Assembly: GCF_019132875.1 (NCBI RefSeq)
Contig: NZ_JAHSPF010000016.1
Coordinates: 1-64,000, forward strand
Length of the DNA: 64,000 nt
Reading direction: 5' to 3'
From: Erwinia phyllosphaerae
GTDB taxonomy: Bacteria; Pseudomonadota; Gammaproteobacteria; Enterobacterales; Enterobacteriaceae
The position numbers and the translations under genes are program-made. Under the pieces are notes generated by a model. It had not been told where the DNA came from, did not search any database, and was given only the letters and a program-made list of their open reading frames with translations. Positions within the stretch are counted from its first letter, which is position 1. Every line of letters starts with the position of its first letter. Shown here one piece after another: positions 24,201-34,062 of this stretch.

Positions 24201-27200
24201 CGCTCAGTTGCCAGCTGGCATCCGTGTTGGTCGCGGCCACGATATCGACGTTGTTACCCGCTTTCAGCGTGACGTCATTATCGCCGACCACCGAAGAGCC
24301 TTTGACCAGCAGATTATTGCCCGCGTTTAACGTCACGCCGTTACCGCTCAGCAGGGTGCCTTTTTCTGCCGTGTCGCTGCTTTCTTTAATGGTGTGCGTG
24401 GTGGTTTTTTTCAGGAAGCCGCCTTTAGATTTGGTTTCCTCTTTGTAGCTGTAATCGCTTTCGGTCGCGGTGCCCAGGTTAAGGTCACGGCCTGCATTAA
24501 CCGCCACATCCTGCGTGGCCGTCACCTGCGCCGCCTGGCTAGTGACATCCCGTCCGGCCGTGATTGCCGTATTTCCGCCGCTGGCGATTTCGGTTCCCTG
24601 CTGGCGTACGGACTCGTTGATTTCTGTCTTTTTACCTCCTTTGTTGCTGCTGCCGGAGGTGGTCTGCGCGGCCTGAAGATTCACGTCGCGTCCGGCTTCA
24701 AGCGTCACATCACGGTCAGCCACCAGTCCTGCAGCCTGGCTGTTTACGTCGCGGCCCGCCGCCAGCGTCAGATCGCCGCCGCTGGTCAGGGTAGTGCGAT
24801 CAACGCCGCTGGAATGGCTTTCCCGCTTGCCCTGCACGTCGTTCTGCCCGGTGGCGGCGCTGTTCAGGTTAAGATCGTTACCAGCGGCCAGCGCGGCATT
24901 TTTGCCTGCGCTGATATTGCTGGCGGTGACGTCAAGATCGCGACCCGCCTGCATGACCAGATTGCCACCCACGCTGATGTTACTGCCCTGATTAGTGGTT
25001 GTAGTAGTGCTGGTGGCGTCAATCTTACGCCAGCCAGTTTTAAACCCGGACTGCGCGTTGCCGCTGGTCAGCTGATTGCTGGTGACCGCAATATCGTTCC
25101 ATGCGTTCATCAGCAGGTCGCCGCCAGCTTTTACGCTGGCGCCGGTAACAGTGATATTGTTACCCGCCGCCAGGCTGAGGGAATCCAGCGCAGCAATATT
25201 AGCCACCGGCCCGCTTAAAGTGTCGGTGAAAGATTTGCTACCGCCGCGGCCATTGCCCACATTCAGCGTCAGTTGTTGAGTGGCGGTGAGGTTATTGATA
25301 TCGCCGGTTACGCTTTCCAGCGCCACGGTTTTACCACTGATGGTGGACCCGACGTTGTTGATATCGCCGAGTGCGCTCAGCTGTAAATTGCCACCGGCCT
25401 CCATCAGGCCCGCGCTCAGGTTGCCGATCTGGTTATCGCTATCCAGTGCCAGATCGTTTTTGGCGATGATACTGCTGCCGCTGTTGGTAAGATTACCTGC
25501 CTTCAGCGAAACATTATTACCGGCAATGACGCTGCCGCTTTGCAGGCTGACATCTTTCGGCGAGAGATAGAGCTTCGGCACCATCACCGTTTCGCCGTTT
25601 ACCGTACTCGCTTCCCACCAGAGAATGCTTTTATCCAGCGCGGCCAGCTGGCCGGCAGAGAGGGAGACGCCAAACTGCAGGCCCAGCGACTGCTGCGCGG
25701 CAGCGGCGTTGTCCATCAGATAGCGCATCTGATCGAGCTCTGAACCGACGCCATTCAGGTAGCGGCTGCCCGTCTGGTTAAGCACCACGTTGCTGACGTA
25801 GCGGGTATCAAATGCCGCATCGCCAAGAAAACGATAGTCCTGATCGGGTTTCAGATTTAACCGGTCCATGAGATAGGACGAACCCAGGAAGGCGTTTACG
25901 TCGGTGTACTGCGTGCGCGTCTCCTGCGCCGCGTTACCTGGATGTTTATTCAACAGCGCGTTGAGATCGCCGAACAGGCTTTGATCGATCTGTCCCAGCC
26001 CGTTAAGTTTGGGGTTAATGGTGATCAGGTACGGGCTTTTACTGTCGCGGGACGTAATGAAATAACCGTTGTCACCGGAAGGCAGTGGATAAGCGCTGGT
26101 GTCAACTTTTGTGGGCGTAGTGTGTGGCAATGAAGCGGGCATAAGATTGCCCTTTACCAGGTTACCCGCATGACCCAATGCAGCCAGGCCCTGTTGTGCA
26201 CCTGACAGTTTCGTCAGAGGCGCTTCACCCGGTTTTGTCCCATCCAGCGCCACGCCAGCATTTACCTGCTGTAACGCATTCTGTAACTGCTCCCGCCATG
26301 CAGGCGAGTTTACAGCGACCTGACTGCTGCCTTCCATGGTCTGGCGCTGCGTCGTACCTGCCTGGTTCAGCGCGGCTAATCCAGCGACGGCAGGTGCGGT
26401 CAGGGTATTGCCGGTCCACCCGGCATTCGCAGTGGTGGAGGTATTGCTGACATCACCGCTGAAACTGGCATTGACGTTGCCGCCAGCCTGAATCACTGAA
26501 CGATAAAGTTCGCCAGGTGTAAAATCTGACTCATGACCAACTAGTTCAAAATAAATCGTATCGACTTTAGGTTTAGTAGGCACCTTAATGCTGGAAGATA
26601 TAGTTGCTAAAGTGGGTGCATTTTCACTGTTCTTTAAAGCGTACTTATAAACCAGGTTTTCAACTTTTTTCCCTGCCTGCCAGCTCTGATTATTAAGCTG
26701 AGAACCCTGGAGCGAAATATCTTGATTTGCAAGAATGTTGCTGGCCTGGTTGTCGAGTGAATCTGCATGGATAGTCAGGTTGTTACCGGCTGATATACGC
26801 CCGGCGCTCCCATTCGCAACGACACTGACATCCGTTTGCGAAGTAGCAAACTTTTGAGTTACGTAATCGGCGAGAGGCGCATAGTAGTAGCTTGTAACTT
26901 TCTTGTAACTACAGGCACCATGACCATTACATGGACCTGTCTGATGTATACCTGTTCTCGAGTAATAACCCCAGGTTCCATCCGCCATTTGCATATGAGG
27001 CACATCAATTGAAGCGTTACCTACCCCCGAGACAGTGCTGATTTGCTTTGTGCTCTCTTGAACCTGAAGCCCATCACGCGTGTTCAGCAAATGCTCTGTA
27101 TTAACCGTAATATCGCCGTTCTGCGTTTCGACGGTGCCGGAAGTATTGATCACCTCGCTGCTGGCATTGCCTGCTGCGTCGCGCTGCATCCACAGGCTGT

Positions 27201-30200
27201 TACCTGCCAGCATATCGGCGCGCTGATTGCGGATGCTGTTGGCATAGAGATAGAGATTATTGCCCGCGTACAGCAGCGCGTTATTAACGATGCTGCCCGG
27301 CGCGCTGAGCAGCAGGCTGCCGCGGGTGCCGGTAAAACCGTCGAGAATGATATCGCTGCGGCTGTTGAGGTTAACGTTGCCGCCGCCCTGCAGGGTACCG
27401 TTGCCGTTCATGGCGATGCGGTTGCCGCTCAGGCTGCTGTCGCCGGAGCCGGTGGTGAGCTGCCCGTTATTGGTAAAATCGCCGCCCGCGCTGAGCGTCA
27501 GCGCCTGGCCCTGCATCGTGCCCTGATTATCAAGGGTGCCGTTGCTGCTGATGCTCAGACGGTTACCGGCGGCAATCACATCTCGTCCGGTAAAGCTGTT
27601 GTTCAGTGCCAGCGTGGCATCACCGAGCGCCACCACCTGGCCGGTTTGATCAAAACTATCGCTGTGTAGCAGCAGGTCGCCGCCGCTGAATAATCTGCCC
27701 GGCGCCTGCTGGTTCACCTGCGAAGCGGTGATATTAAGCTGATTAGTGCCCAGCAGCGTGCCGCGGTTGGTCAGCTGCTGATAATTTACCGCCAGGTTGC
27801 CGCCCTGGGTGGTGCCCTGATTGGTAAAGTCGTTACCGGTTAGTGTGCCCTGCCCGTCGGCAAGCAGCGTACCCGCGTTATTACTGCTGGTGGCGTTCAG
27901 GGTCAGCTGCGTCGCCTGCAGCCACCCGCTGTTAACCAGCTGTGGCGTGGTCAGCGTCAGCTCGCCGCCGGAAAGCAGCCTGCCCGCATTACTGGCAATG
28001 CCAGTGGCGCGCAGGTTGCTGGTGCCGCCGCCCTGGATCAGCCCGTAGTTGTAAAGTTCCGGCGTGGTCAGCGTCAGCGTGTTTTGCGTCAGCAGAGATC
28101 CGCTACCGCTGTTGGTCAGGCGTCCGCTGGCAGTGACCAGCAGGTTATTGTCGCCCTGCAGGCGGCCGTTGTTGTCAATCGCGCCGCTGGCGATCTCCAG
28201 CGCGCCACCCTGTATACGCCCTGCGTTATTTACCGAAGCCGAGCGCAGGGTAAGCTTGCCCGCGCTCAGCAAGGTTTTATCCTGCTGCTGGGTCAACGCG
28301 CCGGTAAGGGTGACCGCCAGCGCGTCAACGCCGCCGATCTCGCCGTTGTTATTGAGCGTGCCGCCGTTCAGCGTCAGATTTTTTGCGATCCACTGGCCCT
28401 GCGCGGCGAGGTTCGACGCCTGTAGCACAGCGGCCCCCCCGGCGGAGATTTTACTGCTCGCCCCGGAATCAAGCCGGTCGCCAAGCAGGAGCTGCATGCC
28501 ATCGGCACTCTGAATAGCGCCGTTATTGGTCAGCCGCTGCGCATTCAGCAGGATCTGCTGCGCCTGCCAGCTGCCGTTGTTGGTCACCGTATCGCCGCTA
28601 ACGGTCAGCGTACCCTGCGTTAACAGCGAGCCGCCGCCATTATTGGTCAGCGTGCGGGCCGATGCGGCCAGCGCACGCAGCATCATGCGGCCCGCAGCCT
28701 GGGGCAGCGCGCTCAATGTCAGCGCCTGTAAACCGATCAGGCTGCCCTGATTGATAACGGTGGCGGGCGTAATCATCAGGGTGCTGCCCTGCACACTACC
28801 GCTGTTGTTCAGCGTGTTACCAGTCAGAGCCATCGCCTGTTCGCTCAGCAGCGAACCCGTATTGTTTAGCGTCTGCGCGCCCACGCGAGCGCCGCCGTGG
28901 CTGAGCAGTTCACCACTGTTAGTCAGCTCGCCGTTAACATTCACCTGCAGATCGCTGTTGCCGAGCAGCGATCCCTGATGCTGCCAGCTATCGGCGTTTA
29001 CCGTCGCCTGCGCGCCTTGCAGAGTGCCCGCCGTGGTCAGCTGCCCGGCATTGAGCAGCAGCGTGCCGCTGCTCAGGGTTTTGCTGCCCGCCGCGGTAGC
29101 CAGCGTGTCTGCCTGCGCATCCAGCGATCCGCTGCCCTGCAGCAGGCCGCTGTTGCCAAGCGTGGTAGCGCGCAGAAGCAGGCCGTCTGCACTGATTTTG
29201 CCGCCGTTGGTCAGGCTGTCGGCGTGCAGTTCAGCGTCGCCGCTGCTGAGCATAATACCGTTGTTGTTCAGCTCTCCGTGCGTGGTGCCGTCCAGCGTGG
29301 TGCTGATGAGCGTGCCGCGGTTGGCCAGCGTATCAAACACAAAGCTCAGCTTTGCCGCCTGCCAGTTGCCTTCATTGCTGGCGTTATTGCCCTGTAACGT
29401 CAGCACGTCACCACTGAGCAGCGTGCCGCTGGCAAGGTTATCAAGCGTCCCGAAGCGTGCGCTCAACGCCGCATCGCCCTGCAACAGGCCGCGGTTTTGC
29501 AGAGCGTCGCCGGCAGCGGTCATTTGTACGGCCGCCAGCGTACCACGGTTATCCAGCGTTGCTGCGGTCAGGTCGGCCTGCTGCTGCGCAATGATGCGTG
29601 CGTCCTGGCCGTTAGTTAACGTACCGCCGAGCCGGGCAGAGAGCGTACCGGCGCTGACCTGGCCATTGTTGATAAAATCGTGGCCGTCAATCGTCAGCGC
29701 ATCGGCAACCTGCAGCAGGCCATTGTTCTTCAGACTTTCCGGGGCCAGCATCAGCGAACCGCCACTGAGCAGGCTGCCGCCGGCCTGGTTGAAAATCTGC
29801 GCGCTGTCGACAGTAAGCGTACTGTTACCCTGTAATAAACCACCGTTGGTCAGCTGCGGCGCGTGCAGGCTGAGGCGATCGGCTGCCAGCGTGCCGCTGT
29901 TCAGCAGCGCACCGGCCCGTAAATCCATCGCCTTTTCACTCAGCAAGCTGCCGCTGTTGTTCAGCTCATCACTCACCTCTGCGTTAAGCAGCGATGCGGC
30001 GGAGACAGAACCAGAGTTTTGCCAGTGCTGCGCCGTCAGCGTCAGGCTGTCTGCCTGCATGCTGCCCTGGTTATCCAGCGTGTTGCCGTAAACGGTCAGT
30101 TCGCTGCCGCTGAGCAACTGGCCGCTGCTCTGGTTGGTGACGTCGCCATCGGTCAGTGCCAGCGATGCCGCGCCCTGAATCAGGCCGCTGTTGTTCAGGT

Positions 30201-32388
30201 CACCCTGTAGCCTCAACACGCTGGCCATCAGCTGGCCCTGATTATCGGTACGATCGCTCTGCAGGGCGATCGCCTGCTGGCCCAATATATTGCCGCTGTT
30301 ATTCAGGTGCCCGGCCCGCAGCTGCGCGTCATTCTCGCTGAGCGCATTACCGCTGTTCTGCCATGTGTCCGCCTGAACCTGCAGCCGCTGGCCCTGCAAC
30401 AGCCCGTGGTTAGTAAGATCGGTAGCGGTCAGATCGAGCAAGCCTGCGCTGAGCAGCGTGCCGTTGTTGTCGAGACCAGCGCCGCGAGTTGTGAGGCTGT
30501 TACTGCCCTGCAGCGTCCCGCCATTAGTCATCTGTGCGGCGTCGACCGTTAAATCGCCGGCCGCAATCTGCCCCTGATTATCAAGCTGCTGCAGGCGCAG
30601 CTGTAACGTGGTATCGGTCAGCAGCAGCCCGCCTTGCAGATTGCTCAGGCGATTATGGCTGGCACTCAGGCTGGCAGCATTAATCTCTCCGGCATTGACC
30701 AGCCTGTCGCCGCTCAGCGTGAGCCCGGCGGCGCTGTGAATCAGCCCACTGTTATTCAGTTCCGGCAGGTTAAGCGAAAAGCTGTTATCAGAACTCAGCG
30801 TGCCGCCGGCGAGATTATTAACCTGGTTGCCGCTCAGCACCAGGCTGCGGCTGCCCTGTAACAGGCCGCCGTTGTCGATCTGCGTGCCGGTAAGCTGTAA
30901 ATCAGGAGCGGAGAAAGTCCCCTGATTGCTGAGATAATTGCCGCTGATGGACAACCGGTTAGCGCTCGTGATCGTCCCTTCTCGGGTATTGTCCAGCCGA
31001 TCGACCTCTGCCCTTGTCAGCGCGCCGCCAAGCAGCTCACCGCGGTTGGTGATGGAACGGGCTTTAATCTGCAGGCTGTCAGCAACCAGCCTGCCGCTGT
31101 TGGCTACCGCATCGGCATTCAGGGTCTGCGCTACTTTTGCACCGAGCATGCCGCTGTTCTGCGCCTGCTGCGCGGTTACAGCGAGGTTATTGCCCGCCAT
31201 CAGTTGCCCGGCGTTATCGAGCCGGTTTTTTGCGCCAAGCTGAATATCCGCGCCCGCGTTGCCGCTGCTGGACTGGTCCAGCGCCATATCGGCACCGCTG
31301 AGCCGGATATCCCGGCCCGCGGTCATGCTGACGCCACTGACGCTGAGGTTATCTTTCGCGGTAACCGCCAGCGTGCCGTCGCTGACCAGCGCGCCGTTAC
31401 GCAGCGCCACGGCCTGGTCAGACTGCACCGTGATATCACCGGCGGCTTTGTGATCGCCGGTCAGCGTCACGCCCTCACCTTTGATGTTGACCGCCCCGCT
31501 GGTCAGGCTGTTATTCAGCGTGAGCCTGCCGCCGGCATCCAGCACCATATCGCCCTGTCGCGCATTCAGATTCCCCAGGTTAACCCCAACGCCCTTCTCG
31601 CTGGACACCAGATGAATGCGATTCGCGTACATACCGCCCAGCGCGCCGGTATCCACCGAGACCGCGGGTGCTGCACCTTCGCCCGCAATCGGCGTGACGG
31701 AACCGTCCTGGCCGACACGGTTTGCGCCCGTCGTCACCGACAGGTCTTTAGCATAAATGCCCGCGTTAATTTCAGTAGCGCGTGCCACAATCGACACCGC
31801 ATCCGCGCTGCTGCCGTCCAGCCCCTGCCCTTCTACGATAACCGAGCCTTTGCTGACTTCCAGCGCGGCGAGATTGCCGTTTGCATCCAGCTGCGGTTTG
31901 CCGGTGGTCAGCGTGACGCCTGGCGTGTTGATAAAGCCGCAGCCGTTACAGGTAATGCCGTACGGGTTGGCAACCATCACGTTAGCGGCGTTGCCTCCTA
32001 CCTCGGTATAGCCCTGCAGCTGTGACCGGTTAGCGCCGACAACTTCATTGATGATGGTCCGGGCTTCCTGTCCGGCCTTCAGGTTAGGGTTATTCTGGAT
32101 AAGTCCACCCAGCTGCGTCTGCGTCAGCCGCCCGGTAGCATTATTCAGGATGAGCCCTTCCTTACCTACGTTGTACTGCTGGTACTGGTTGTGCGAGACG
32201 CCCGCCTGGTTTGGCGTGGCAATATTCACCACGGGCACGCCGTTACCCGCCGCATCCAGCTTCGTGCCGGGCGTAACCGGCGTAATCTCAGCGGCAACCG
32301 CTGGCAGTATCGGCTGTACGGCCACCAGGCAGCAGATGACATAGCTCAGGGCGCGGCGGATAAAGGAAACAGGCTGACGATCGTCCAT
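21229..32388 (-). CDS. cdiA: CdiA contact-dependent inhibition effector (two-partner secretion exoprotein)
   Basis: 3719 residues and intact. The signal region (residues 1-33) ends ILPAVAA. The TPS secretion domain (about 40-330) contains NPYGITCNGCGFINTPG. A very long FHA-1 beta-helix follows (LxNxGxLxG repeats, about 340-1700), then the receptor-binding/YP region, FHA-2 repeats (about 2250-2900, with RDKMHSTYDSVHEQTG) and pretoxin. VENN lies at about 3465. The C-terminal about 250 residues are the toxin: GYIDSKGNYYISEGNHRMVAAQEIYKKTGDK looks like a ParB/sulfiredoxin-type fold with an EGNHR motif. Delivered to neighbours on contact; gene order is cdiB-cdiA-cdiI, E. coli type. Confidence 0.95.
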   Translation of the reverse strand: MDDRQPVSFIRRALSYVICCLVAVQPILPAVAAEITPVTPGTKLDAAGNGVPVVNIATPNQAGVSHNQYQQYNVGKEGLILNNATGRLTQTQLGGLIQNNPNLKAGQEARTIINEVVGANRSQLQGYTEVGGNAANVMVANPYGITCNGCGFINTPGVTLTTGKPQLDANGNLAALEVSKGSVIVEGQGLDGSSADAVSIVARATEINAGIYAKDLSVTTGANRVGQDGSVTPIAGEGAAPAVSVDTGALGGMYANRIHLVSSEKGVGVNLGNLNARQGDMVLDAGGRLTLNNSLTSGAVNIKGEGVTLTGDHKAAGDITVQSDQAVALRNGALVSDGTLAVTAKDNLSVSGVSMTAGRDIRLSGADMALDQSSSGNAGADIQLGAKNRLDNAGQLMAGNNLAVTAQQAQNSGMLGAKVAQTLNADAVANSGRLVADSLQIKARSITNRGELLGGALTRAEVDRLDNTREGTITSANRLSISGNYLSNQGTFSAPDLQLTGTQIDNGGLLQGSRSLVLSGNQVNNLAGGTLSSDNSFSLNLPELNNSGLIHSAAGLTLSGDRLVNAGEINAASLSASHNRLSNLQGGLLLTDTTLQLRLQQLDNQGQIAAGDLTVDAAQMTNGGTLQGSNSLTTRGAGLDNNGTLLSAGLLDLTATDLTNHGLLQGQRLQVQADTWQNSGNALSENDAQLRAGHLNNSGNILGQQAIALQSDRTDNQGQLMASVLRLQGDLNNSGLIQGAASLALTDGDVTNQSSGQLLSGSELTVYGNTLDNQGSMQADSLTLTAQHWQNSGSVSAASLLNAEVSDELNNSGSLLSEKAMDLRAGALLNSGTLAADRLSLHAPQLTNGGLLQGNSTLTVDSAQIFNQAGGSLLSGGSLMLAPESLKNNGLLQVADALTIDGHDFINNGQVSAGTLSARLGGTLTNGQDARIIAQQQADLTAATLDNRGTLAAVQMTAAGDALQNRGLLQGDAALSARFGTLDNLASGTLLSGDVLTLQGNNASNEGNWQAAKLSFVFDTLANRGTLISTTLDGTTHGELNNNGIMLSSGDAELHADSLTNGGKISADGLLLRATTLGNSGLLQGSGSLDAQADTLATAAGSKTLSSGTLLLNAGQLTTAGTLQGAQATVNADSWQHQGSLLGNSDLQVNVNGELTNSGELLSHGGARVGAQTLNNTGSLLSEQAMALTGNTLNNSGSVQGSTLMITPATVINQGSLIGLQALTLSALPQAAGRMMLRALAASARTLTNNGGGSLLTQGTLTVSGDTVTNNGSWQAQQILLNAQRLTNNGAIQSADGMQLLLGDRLDSGASSKISAGGAAVLQASNLAAQGQWIAKNLTLNGGTLNNNGEIGGVDALAVTLTGALTQQQDKTLLSAGKLTLRSASVNNAGRIQGGALEIASGAIDNNGRLQGDNNLLVTASGRLTNSGSGSLLTQNTLTLTTPELYNYGLIQGGGTSNLRATGIASNAGRLLSGGELTLTTPQLVNSGWLQATQLTLNATSSNNAGTLLADGQGTLTGNDFTNQGTTQGGNLAVNYQQLTNRGTLLGTNQLNITASQVNQQAPGRLFSGGDLLLHSDSFDQTGQVVALGDATLALNNSFTGRDVIAAGNRLSISSNGTLDNQGTMQGQALTLSAGGDFTNNGQLTTGSGDSSLSGNRIAMNGNGTLQGGGNVNLNSRSDIILDGFTGTRGSLLLSAPGSIVNNALLYAGNNLYLYANSIRNQRADMLAGNSLWMQRDAAGNASSEVINTSGTVETQNGDITVNTEHLLNTRDGLQVQESTKQISTVSGVGNASIDVPHMQMADGTWGYYSRTGIHQTGPCNGHGACSYKKVTSYYYAPLADYVTQKFATSQTDVSVVANGSAGRISAGNNLTIHADSLDNQASNILANQDISLQGSQLNNQSWQAGKKVENLVYKYALKNSENAPTLATISSSIKVPTKPKVDTIYFELVGHESDFTPGELYRSVIQAGGNVNASFSGDVSNTSTTANAGWTGNTLTAPAVAGLAALNQAGTTQRQTMEGSSQVAVNSPAWREQLQNALQQVNAGVALDGTKPGEAPLTKLSGAQQGLAALGHAGNLVKGNLMPASLPHTTPTKVDTSAYPLPSGDNGYFITSRDSKSPYLITINPKLNGLGQIDQSLFGDLNALLNKHPGNAAQETRTQYTDVNAFLGSSYLMDRLNLKPDQDYRFLGDAAFDTRYVSNVVLNQTGSRYLNGVGSELDQMRYLMDNAAAAQQSLGLQFGVSLSAGQLAALDKSILWWEASTVNGETVMVPKLYLSPKDVSLQSGSVIAGNNVSLKAGNLTNSGSSIIAKNDLALDSDNQIGNLSAGLMEAGGNLQLSALGDINNVGSTISGKTVALESVTGDINNLTATQQLTLNVGNGRGGSKSFTDTLSGPVANIAALDSLSLAAGNNITVTGASVKAGGDLLMNAWNDIAVTSNQLTSGNAQSGFKTGWRKIDATSTTTTTNQGSNISVGGNLVMQAGRDLDVTASNISAGKNAALAAGNDLNLNSAATGQNDVQGKRESHSSGVDRTTLTSGGDLTLAAGRDVNSQAAGLVADRDVTLEAGRDVNLQAAQTTSGSSNKGGKKTEINESVRQQGTEIASGGNTAITAGRDVTSQAAQVTATQDVAVNAGRDLNLGTATESDYSYKEETKSKGGFLKKTTTHTIKESSDTAEKGTLLSGNGVTLNAGNNLLVKGSSVVGDNDVTLKAGNNVDIVAATNTDASWQLSEKKKSGLMSSGGIGFTIGSSSTRQELREKGTTQSQSASTVGSTGGNLTVTAGGQAHVGGSDLIAGKNMTLTGDSVIIDPGHDKRTSDQSFEQKSSGLTVALSGAVGSAINGAVSTAQAAAKQSDGRLAALQGVQSALSGVQAEQASRLSKAQGDKGSPEFGVSLSIGGQSSKSTSHSEQDTTSGSTLSAGKNLTVTATGKGNGASSGDIVMVGAKAKVGQDLTLDAQRDILLSSGQDTQLTTGKNESKGGSLGVGLMAGGQSTGLSVSASANSARGNEKGNGLKQNETVLDAGRRVALNSGLDTTLSGAQVSGEQITGDIGRNLTLSSLQDSDNYKSSQQSVSAGLGWTFGTGSGTASFSYNRDKMHSTYDSVHEQTGLFAGDKGFDLKVGEHTQLDGAVIASTADATQNRLDTGTLGFDDIHNQADYKVEHQGISFSTSGTLGSQFLGNVASSVLAAAGSNGHAEGVTQAAVSNGTITVRDQANQQQDVATLSRDAANANNSISPIFDKEKEQKRLQTAQLVGEIASQAMNITTTEAQINATTAANAKVENVSQSERNAVRKALQDKDPTKVITADDVTGRIYSDAYETALTDSGWQTGGKNQRAMQAAAAVIQGLAGGDIKAAVAGGAAPYIAHEIGSRIDDAATKVIAHAVVNAALAAAQDRNMLAAAGGAATGELVGMLAGSIYHKNASELTEQERTLVSTFATLASGLAGGLIGDSGADTVTAAAAGKNTVENNYLSATQALTFDKELSDCRKSGGDCQTVIDKWQKVSDKQSSQLDITLKDDPVAVQAWDKEVAEGGFNMAERPDWLGNLPGVDVMTSEEAKAYVQQWNGQDLAKIDVNSPQWTKFAAMVSDPENQAAVASLGKLGNDLLKLAKTTVSNIAQGGVATGIKSMQTGLRNPQQVDQIKNDMTSGNYRFNAPEGRIAGYIDSKGNYYISEGNHRMVAAQEIYKKTGDKSYIDKLLQNGSWTQTKNAPAGAKSMPSRK
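22636..22763. repeat. 128-bp direct repeat, copy 2 (main cdiA)
   Basis: Partner of 20041-20168, with a single difference. It encodes the conserved pretoxin segment RDQANQQQDVATLSRDAAN of the main CdiA. Confidence 0.95.
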
Positions 32389-32400
32389 AATTTTGCTCTT

Positions 32401-34062
32401 TTAGAAAACCAGCCCGATGCGGGCGTAAATGCTGACGTGATCCGGCTGGAAATGGCCGGGATAGCTAAGCGGAATACCCAGGGTATAGGAGGTATAAAAA
32501 TGACGGTGACGGGTATTCAGCCCGACCGCGCTGCCCCAGAGGGTGCCGGTGGCATCACGGTTAAGCGCGTCGCTTTTCAGCCAGCCGCCATCGACAGCGG
32601 CCACCGCGCTGACCTCGCCCATTACCGGGAGCGTGAACAGGCTGTAATCAAGCTCGTTGCGCAGATAGCCGCCGGTGTCGCCGGACAGGTACTGCTCCTT
32701 AAAGCCGCGTACGGAACTTTCGCCACCCAGCGTCAGGCGCTCGCTGCCGTACAGGCGGTCCGGGGACCACTGGCCATAAACGCTGCTCAGCCACCACAGC
32801 GAGCGGGTCAGCGGGCGCTGAAAGCTGCCGCTGACGCTCCATTTGCGAAACTGTGCTTTGGGCAGGTCGCCACTTTTGCCGGCGTCGCTTTCTGCATCGA
32901 GCCACGGCATACCGCGACTGAACGTCGGGCTTAAGGTGGCCACGCCGCCCGCGATTTTCTGCGTATGGTTAATGCCGGCCTGCAGGCTGGTCATTTTACG
33001 GCTGCTGCTCTGTAACAGCGTGCTGTTAAGGTAGTTGTGGCTGGAATAATGGTTCAGGCCAAGCTGCACGCCGGTTTTGATGTTGCCGTTGCGAAACAGT
33101 ACCCACGAGCCGTTGAGACGGTGCGCGACGTTGTCGCCGTTGCTGAGCCAGGTGAAGCCGTTGTTAACGAAGCTGCTGTGGTAGGTGCTGCGGCTGTAGC
33201 TGTAATCCAGCAGGCCATAGCCCCAGGGAACGCTGACGCCCGCCTGCACATTTTTCGCATCGCGCCACGTGTCGAACACGCTGCTGCGCCCGCCGCTGAC
33301 AAACCAGCGATCGGCCAGACCCAGCAGATTATTCCCGGTCAGTGAACCGTTAACCTGACCGGTGCCCGTACTTTTTTGTCCGCTGTTATCCATTCCCAGC
33401 GAGACGCTAAGGGGGAATTCCGGTTTCGCGGTCAGGTTTATTACCGAATAACCCGGCTTTACTGAAGGCTGAATATCAATCTGCACCGGCGTGCTGCGCA
33501 CGCGGTTAATTTGCTCCATGCCCTGCTCAATATCGCGCAGGTTGAGAATTTTTCCTTCCAGTCCGGGAAAGACCATGTGCAACATACGCGGCTGCTTTCC
33601 CTCCAGGCGAATTGCCTCTAATTTCCCTTCCAGCACCGGAATGATCAGTTCGCCCTGCGACAGGTCCTGCTCCGTTAAAAATGCCCGGCTGGTAATATAG
33701 CCGCGCTGCATATACCAGTCGGAAATGCTGTGTACCAGCGCGTTAATTTCCGTTAAGTTAAGGCAGCGATGAATATAGGGTGCGGATACAGCACGCTGCT
33801 GTTCCGCCGACATCAGCGAGGCATGGCGAACCGTAATCCGGTTTATCTGAAAGCACTGTGCAGATTGTCCGTAATCTTTAGCGGGTGCGCTCTGTGGCGT
33901 GGCAGCATGCCACAACGCGTCACGTTGCTGCTGGTCCTGCTGCAGACGCTCCTGCTGTTGATTCTGAATAAAGTCGCGGTCGCCCGGTGATAAGGGTGCC
34001 GCGACGGCGTTGCCCGCTATTATTCCGACGCAGAGCGCCAGCAGCTTCCATGAATTTGCCAT
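32401..34062 (-). CDS. cdiB: CdiB outer-membrane two-partner secretion transporter
   Basis: 553 residues from the ATG at 34062, which starts a proper signal peptide (MANSWKLLALCVGIIAGNAVAA); the frame extends 23 codons further upstream without signal character. A Gln-rich N-terminal helix (QQQERLQQDQQQRDALW) is followed by POTRA domains (CFQINRITVRH, YITSRAFLTEQDLSQGELIIPVLEGKLE), then a 16-strand barrel with VRGFKEQYLSGDTG (the VRGF/Y motif of the plug-gating loop) and a C-terminal Phe. It exports CdiA through its TPS domain. The gap to cdiA is 12 bp, so the two are an operon. Confidence 0.95.
   Translation of the reverse strand: MANSWKLLALCVGIIAGNAVAAPLSPGDRDFIQNQQQERLQQDQQQRDALWHAATPQSAPAKDYGQSAQCFQINRITVRHASLMSAEQQRAVSAPYIHRCLNLTEINALVHSISDWYMQRGYITSRAFLTEQDLSQGELIIPVLEGKLEAIRLEGKQPRMLHMVFPGLEGKILNLRDIEQGMEQINRVRSTPVQIDIQPSVKPGYSVINLTAKPEFPLSVSLGMDNSGQKSTGTGQVNGSLTGNNLLGLADRWFVSGGRSSVFDTWRDAKNVQAGVSVPWGYGLLDYSYSRSTYHSSFVNNGFTWLSNGDNVAHRLNGSWVLFRNGNIKTGVQLGLNHYSSHNYLNSTLLQSSSRKMTSLQAGINHTQKIAGGVATLSPTFSRGMPWLDAESDAGKSGDLPKAQFRKWSVSGSFQRPLTRSLWWLSSVYGQWSPDRLYGSERLTLGGESSVRGFKEQYLSGDTGGYLRNELDYSLFTLPVMGEVSAVAAVDGGWLKSDALNRDATGTLWGSAVGLNTRHRHFYTSYTLGIPLSYPGHFQPDHVSIYARIGLVF

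Noticed and set aside
21229..32388. Dozens of long plus-strand ORFs over cdiA (for example 22135-22869, 24394-25218, 29024-30091, 31204-32025)
   Set aside because: They are antisense shadows of the GC-rich, repetitive cdiA reading frame; they lack ribosome sites and recognisable domains.
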